DNA from: Thermostichus sp047461615 | Lineage (GTDB): Bacteria > Cyanobacteriota > Cyanobacteriia > Thermostichales > Thermostichaceae | DNA length: 64,000 nucleotides | Reading direction: 5' to 3' | NCBI RefSeq assembly: GCF_047461615.1 | Contig: NZ_JANSHI010000001.1 | Span: 124,001 to 188,000 of the forward strand | In this document: positions 60,273-64,000 of the stretch, piece after piece | How the letters are laid out: every line of letters starts with the position of its first letter | Position numbering within the stretch: the stretch's first letter is position 1 | The notes under the pieces: generated by a model | What the model was told of the DNA's origin: nothing | Seen by the model: the letters and a program-made list of their open reading frames with translations, nothing else | The model's database searches: none | Program-made: the position numbers and the translations under genes

Positions 60273-60803
60273 TTATGCTCTGTCGGCAGAGCGGAGATAG
60301 GCTTTCCACCCCTGAGCTTGCAACTGGGCATTTTTCTCCTGCACAGCCTGCTTGAGGTTTTCCCGGTAGGCAAGCACCCGCTGTAGCAGTTCAGGATCCC
60401 CGCTGGCTAGGATCTGCACCGCCAAGAGACCGGCGTTATAGCCGTTGCCAATGGCTACGGTAGCCACGGGGATCCCCTTGGGCATCTGCACTATCGAATA
60501 CAGGGAGTCCAGCCCCTGCAGGGACTGGCTGAACACCGGCACCCCGATGACTGGCAGAGGGGTAAGGGAGGCTACCATCCCCGGCAGATGGGCCGCCCCG
60601 CCAGCGCCGGCAATGATGACGCGGATGCCGCGGGTGTGGGCACTGCGGGCAAACTCCACCATCGCTTCGGGGGTGCGGTGAGCGCTGAGGATCTGGAGGA
60701 GATAGGGGATCCCAAACTCCTCGCACACCTGAGCGGCGGGGGCCAAGGTGGGCAGATCCGAATCGCTGCCCATCACGATGGCGACAAGAGGGGAGTCTTC
60801 CAT
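60273..60803 (-). CDS. purE: N5-carboxyaminoimidazole ribonucleotide mutase
   Basis: Purine-biosynthesis enzyme of the class I PurE fold. The 176-aa protein has VAIVMGSDSDLPTLAPAAQVCEEF, the active-site SAHRTPEAMVEFARSA, and AGAGGAAHLPGMVASLTPLPVIGVPV. All catalytic residues (Ser, His) of the family appear. Length is slightly above the usual ~160 because of the C-terminal QEKNAQLQAQGWK. It overlaps the Sua5-type gene by 31 bases on the same strand. Confidence 0.96.
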   Translation of the reverse strand: MEDSPLVAIVMGSDSDLPTLAPAAQVCEEFGIPYLLQILSAHRTPEAMVEFARSAHTRGIRVIIAGAGGAAHLPGMVASLTPLPVIGVPVFSQSLQGLDSLYSIVQMPKGIPVATVAIGNGYNAGLLAVQILASGDPELLQRVLAYRENLKQAVQEKNAQLQAQGWKAYLRSADRA

Positions 60804-61867
60804 GGCTTGCTGGCCCGTCGTAGCCGATCCATAATCGCATAGCCCAGCCCTGTCAAAACCGGGGGGGGCTCAGCCAGCAGCAGGGTGGCTGCCCCTTCGT
60901 CCAAGCGGCGCAGGCTGGCAAAGAGAGCCCGCGCTGCCGCAGTGGGATCCGGCCCCAGGCATTCAAAGGTCAGCGCAACTCCCGGCCAGTGGTGGGCAAA
61001 GCTTTCCGCCAGCGCCTGGGCATCGGCTGAGAAACTGAGGACGCCCAGGTGGGCATGTTCAGCTGTCTCCTGCCGCAACCGCTGCCACTCCTCAGGGCGG
61101 AGCTGGTCAAAGGCAACAGGCAACAACCAGAGGGGCTTGGTGGGGGCGTAGTGGCTGCTAAGCCCTCCCGGTGCCTCGGGCCTTAGGTTGCTGTCCGGTG
61201 CAGTCTGGAGGGGCAGGCCGAGATGAGCTTCCAGCACTTCCCGCGGGATCCCGCCAGGGCGCAACAGCGTGGGCGTGCCGTCAGGGCTGAGCTTAAGCAC
61301 AGTCGATTCCAAGCCCACGCTGCACTCTCCTCCGTCCAAAATGTAGGGGATCCGCCCCGCCAACTCGGCATAGACCGCCTGGGCGGAGGTGGGGCTAAGG
61401 CGGCCAAAGCGGTTGGCGCTGGGGGCAGCTAGAGGCACCTGAACTGCCTGCAGCAAAGCCTGGGCCACGGGGTGGGCAGGCATCCGCAGCGCCACTGTAG
61501 GCAAGCCACTGGTGACGAGATCCAGCACCCGGGGTCCCTTGGGCAGCACCAGCGTCAGCGGGCCCGGCCAGAAGGTGTCGACAAGGGATCCCAGCCGAGC
61601 GCGGGCGGCGGCAGTAAAAGCCGACAGATCCACCAGCTCCCCGTCCAGCGCCTCAAGGCAGACCCCAGCTGGCAGGTGCAAGATCAGGGGATCGAAACGG
61701 GGACGCTCCTTGACAGCAAAGATGGTGGCCACCGCCTGTTCGTTGAAGCCGTGGCCCGCCAGGCCGTACACCGTCTCCGTAGGCATGGCTACCAGTTGAC
61801 CTTGCCGCAGGGCTTCAGCGGCTAGGGCAAGGTGCTCGGGGGTGGGGGGAAGAATCTGCGTTGGCAT
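60773..61867 (-). CDS. L-threonylcarbamoyladenylate synthase (Sua5 type)
   Basis: Makes the TC-AMP intermediate for t6A37 tRNA modification. The 364-aa protein has an N-terminal YrdC domain with MPTETVYGLAGHGFNEQAVATIFAVKERPRFDPL, LPTVALRMPAHP and PLAAPSANRFGRLSPTSA, and a C-terminal Sua5 domain (YAPTKPLWLLPVA, GLGYAIMDRLRRASK). ATG 61867 (MPTQILPP) is preferred to the in-frame GTG-type start 13 codons earlier. Its 3' end overlaps purE by 31 bases, so the two are cotranscribed. Confidence 0.92.
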   Translation of the reverse strand: MPTQILPPTPEHLALAAEALRQGQLVAMPTETVYGLAGHGFNEQAVATIFAVKERPRFDPLILHLPAGVCLEALDGELVDLSAFTAAARARLGSLVDTFWPGPLTLVLPKGPRVLDLVTSGLPTVALRMPAHPVAQALLQAVQVPLAAPSANRFGRLSPTSAQAVYAELAGRIPYILDGGECSVGLESTVLKLSPDGTPTLLRPGGIPREVLEAHLGLPLQTAPDSNLRPEAPGGLSSHYAPTKPLWLLPVAFDQLRPEEWQRLRQETAEHAHLGVLSFSADAQALAESFAHHWPGVALTFECLGPDPTAAARALFASLRRLDEGAATLLLAEPPPVLTGLGYAIMDRLRRASKPWKTPLLSPS

Positions 61868-61938
61868 TGGGCAAGCTGGGGATCCCCTTCCTACCTCCAT
61901 TGTCAAGCCAGGGGGAGGGCAATGTCTCCTTCTGCAGC

Positions 61939-63273
61939 TCAGCGCTTGCTCTCTTCCTCCACGTGGGTGTGCAGCACCCTGCCGCGTAGGGTCTTGCCCA
62001 GCCAGGGAGTGGCCTGCGAGTGGGAGCGGAGCGTGGCTGCCGAAACTGTCCAGGTATGGGCTGGATCAAAGAGCACCCAATCGCTGCCGGGCTCCAGGCT
62101 GGGCGGCTCCAACCCCAGGCAGCGGGCTGGGTAGAGGCTAAGGGCCGACCAGAGCTGTAGCGCCGTCAGCGCTCCCGTCTCCACCAGGTTCTGCCACAGC
62201 AGCGGCAGGGCCAGCTCCAGACCCATGGCCCCAGGGGGTGCGTCGGCAAAGGGCAGGGTCTTCTCCTCGTAGGTGTAGGGGGCATGATCGACGGCAATGC
62301 CCAAGCTGCCGCTGCGGATCCCAGCGATGAGGGCCTTCCGGTCGGCGGCGTGGGGAAGAGGAGGCAGTAGGCGCAAGTTGGGATTGTAGCCACTCTCGAA
62401 GACAGCTTCCTCAGACAGGAGGAGGTGCATCCAGGTGGTACTGGCGGTAACCGGCAGCCCCTCTGCCTGCGCCTGCTGGATAAGCTCCAGGCTGCGGGCC
62501 TGGCTGAGGCGCATCACATGCACTGGCGGCGGCGAGGGAACGCTGCGCAGCACTTCCAGGAGGCGGGCTAGGGCGGCGGTCTCGGCACTGGCTGGGATGC
62601 CCTTTAGCCCCAGCCGCAGGGCCCACACCCCCTCGTAGAGACTGCCCGAGCCAGCCAGGGTGGGATCCCAGGCCCAAACCAGCAGGGGCTTGTTCCAGGG
62701 CCGCAAGTACTCCAGAGCTTGTCGCACCAGGGCCAGGGAGCGCAGCGACTCTGCTCGCCCAAGCCGGGTCACAAAGCCAATGGCTCCAGCGCGGGCCAGC
62801 TCTCCCCAGGGGCTGGGAGCTTCTTCCCGCCCACCCAAGCTCAAGGCAGCCCAGGGCAGCCAGCGGGGATCCCCAGGCCGGCGACGATAGCGACCTAGCT
62901 GCTCTGGCTGATCCAGCACGGGAAAGGCTGCCGTCCCCGCAAGAGGAGTGGGCAGCAGGCCAACTTGGGTAAAGCCGCCTGCCCGCGCCGCTGCTGCCAA
63001 GGAAGTGAGAGTCTCGCGGCCAGCGGAGAGGCCATTGTTTCCCAGCTCGCCACTGGAGGTGTACAGGTCGATCAGGCCTGGGCCCAGCACCCAGCCGGCG
63101 GCGTCCAGACGGGGGATCTTGGCGGGGATTGCCGTTGCCTCGACAAGCAGGAGGCGGCCCCGACGTAGCCAAACGTCAGCCACGCCATCGCGCTGGCGGC
63201 AGGGATCCAACAGGCGTACCCCTTGGAGGCAAATGTCTGGCAAACCCAGGTCGGCAAGAAGAGGGGATCCCAT
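61939..63273 (-). CDS. Dihydroorotase-like protein lacking the metal-binding histidines
   Basis: A 444-aa amidohydrolase-fold protein of the dihydroorotase family. In active enzymes the first strand ends in DxHxH, but here the same place reads GLIDLYTSSGELG, so both zinc-binding His are Tyr and Ser. The downstream VDHAPYTYEEKTLPF retains the conserved Asp-His and its surroundings, and LKGIPASAET keeps the Lys. Such non-catalytic homologues (often called PyrC-prime or PyrX) assist aspartate carbamoyltransferase in some bacteria. It is thus probably structural, not enzymatic. ATG 63273 follows the previous gene by 10 bases. Confidence 0.8.
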   Translation of the reverse strand: MGSPLLADLGLPDICLQGVRLLDPCRQRDGVADVWLRRGRLLLVEATAIPAKIPRLDAAGWVLGPGLIDLYTSSGELGNNGLSAGRETLTSLAAAARAGGFTQVGLLPTPLAGTAAFPVLDQPEQLGRYRRRPGDPRWLPWAALSLGGREEAPSPWGELARAGAIGFVTRLGRAESLRSLALVRQALEYLRPWNKPLLVWAWDPTLAGSGSLYEGVWALRLGLKGIPASAETAALARLLEVLRSVPSPPPVHVMRLSQARSLELIQQAQAEGLPVTASTTWMHLLLSEEAVFESGYNPNLRLLPPLPHAADRKALIAGIRSGSLGIAVDHAPYTYEEKTLPFADAPPGAMGLELALPLLWQNLVETGALTALQLWSALSLYPARCLGLEPPSLEPGSDWVLFDPAHTWTVSAATLRSHSQATPWLGKTLRGRVLHTHVEEESKR

Positions 63274-63283
63274 CTTTTACCCC

Positions 63284-64000
63284 CTAGAGAGCGCCCGCCG
63301 TGGTGCAGTCGAAAATCTGGCCGGACAGGTGGGTGGTGAGGTTGAGCACTCTTAAGACTGGGGCACCCTCCTTTCCTTCCGGGTAGTCGATGACGGTAAT
63401 GCCGCCATTGCCTTGCTTGAAGATCCAAAAGGCATGGGGAGAAAGGTCGAACAACTGGCAGATGATGGCTTTGTTGATGGCGTCGTGGGCTACCACCACT
63501 GCCGTACCTTCAGGAAACTGAGCAGCAGTAGTGGCCAAAATTTCCTCCCAGGCTGAGCGGGTGCGGGCCCAAACTTGGTAGAGATTTTCCCCGTTGGGCA
63601 TCTGCACAGCCGCAGGATCCCGCTGCCAGCGCTCCAGCTCGCCGGGGTATTGGGCCTCCACCTCGCTCTGCAGCTTGCCCTCCCAGTCGCCGTGGCAGAT
63701 TTCTTGCAGCTCCACCATTGGACGCAGGATGAGGTTGGGGTGGTAGCGGCAAATGGCATCAGCAGTAGCCCAGGGCCGCTTGAGGGGGCTGGAAAAGGCT
63801 AGATTCAGCGGCTGATCCGCCAGAAATTCGGCTACCTTGGCTGCCTGCTCCTCACCGGTGGCGTTGAGGGGGATATCCCGCTGCCCCTGGAAGCGTTGCT
63901 CCCGGTTCCACTGCGTCTCGCCATGGCGCACCAGCAGAATGCGCATCCCCTGCTTGCGCTGGGGCAGGGATTGGCCCAGATGGGCGGTGATGTTCCAGGA
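63284..64000 (-). CDS. Two-domain histidine phosphatase/phosphoglycerate mutase family protein (5' end cut)
   Basis: The window ends inside this gene. From base 64000 leftward the frame is open and reads SWNITAHLGQSLPQRKQGM before the second-domain start ILLVRHGETQWNREQRFQG. The catalytic His of RHGE and the second His of VVVAHDAINKAI are present, as is the LQEICHGDWEGK segment. The preceding SWNITAHLG is typical of a cyanobacterial protein with two such domains (the phosphoserine phosphatase PspA, Slr1124 of Synechocystis, is one such gene in my recall), so at least one more domain lies to the right. Although an ATG exists at 63946, it is internal. Confidence 0.8.
   Translation of the reverse strand, partial: SWNITAHLGQSLPQRKQGMRILLVRHGETQWNREQRFQGQRDIPLNATGEEQAAKVAEFLADQPLNLAFSSPLKRPWATADAICRYHPNLILRPMVELQEICHGDWEGKLQSEVEAQYPGELERWQRDPAAVQMPNGENLYQVWARTRSAWEEILATTAAQFPEGTAVVVAHDAINKAIICQLFDLSPHAFWIFKQGNGGITVIDYPEGKEGAPVLRVLNLTTHLSGQIFDCTTAGAL

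Overview
The window is chromosomal DNA from a cyanobacterium. It carries photosystem II small subunits (psbZ, a psbY-like gene), cytochrome c6, chlorophyll-synthesis functions (chlM, ycf54), the system II cytochrome c assembly pair ccdA/ccs1, menD (phylloquinone pathway), a glcE-type glycolate dehydrogenase gene and a cyanobacterial-type ftsZ. The DNA is GC-rich and saturated with the octamer GGGATCCC. Together with the gene set this points (by inference, not by search) to the deep-branching thermophilic hot-spring Synechococcus group, of which JA-3-3Ab and JA-2-3B'a are the known genomes. A 100-N run at 36195-36294 shows that this is a scaffolded draft assembly.

Layout. 1-4600: the 5' part of dnaG (minus strand, cut by the window edge), then a plus-strand copper-flavoured cluster: petJ with a very good sigma70 promoter, a small glycine-periodic His/Met 'ladder' protein, a YcnI-type copper protein and a CopC-CopD fusion. 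4550-9500: a Ser/Thr kinase fused to about 18 TPRs, a DUF4346 protein, and an HD-GYP response regulator behind a leader with competing inverted repeats. 9200-18900: a plus-strand housekeeping run (ylxR, infB, proS, tRNA-Asn, ppa, ccdA, ccs1, glcE). 18900-26900: FAD oxidoreductase, psbY, topA, a YvlD-like membrane protein, bolA with a monothiol glutaredoxin, a transposase-less IS200/IS605-like relic, cysE and nusB. 26900-36000: UvrD-like helicase, HAD phosphatase, DUF1517 protein, a PilP-like membrane protein, a lipoprotein cyclophilin, chlM, ddl and ftsZ. 36000-38500: gene-poor, with the assembly gap, wecB and a frameshifted pseudogene. 38500-49400: argH, a SpoIIE-type phosphatase, a glycosyltransferase, an MFS transporter, ycf54, a methyltransferase, a response regulator overlapping a queuosine-precursor transporter, and psbZ. 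49400-64000: DUF2808 protein, uppP, nnr, rpe, miaA, menD, a fasciclin protein, purE, a Sua5-type gene, a dihydroorotase-like protein lacking its metal-binding histidines, and a two-domain histidine phosphatase cut by the right edge.

Most genes are ordinary core functions. The least explained and most interesting items are: (i) the 107-aa protein with glycine every fifth residue and His/His/His/Met/Met/(Ala)/Met positions exactly ten residues apart, sitting between cytochrome c6 and copper-uptake genes; (ii) a duplicated ribosome-binding/start region just after it; (iii) mutually exclusive hairpins upstream of the HD-GYP regulator; (iv) a 260-bp structured IS605-like relic; and (v) a 77-bp exact repeat flanking the N gap that looks like an assembler k-mer overlap and not biology. 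No CRISPR array, prophage or intact transposase was found.
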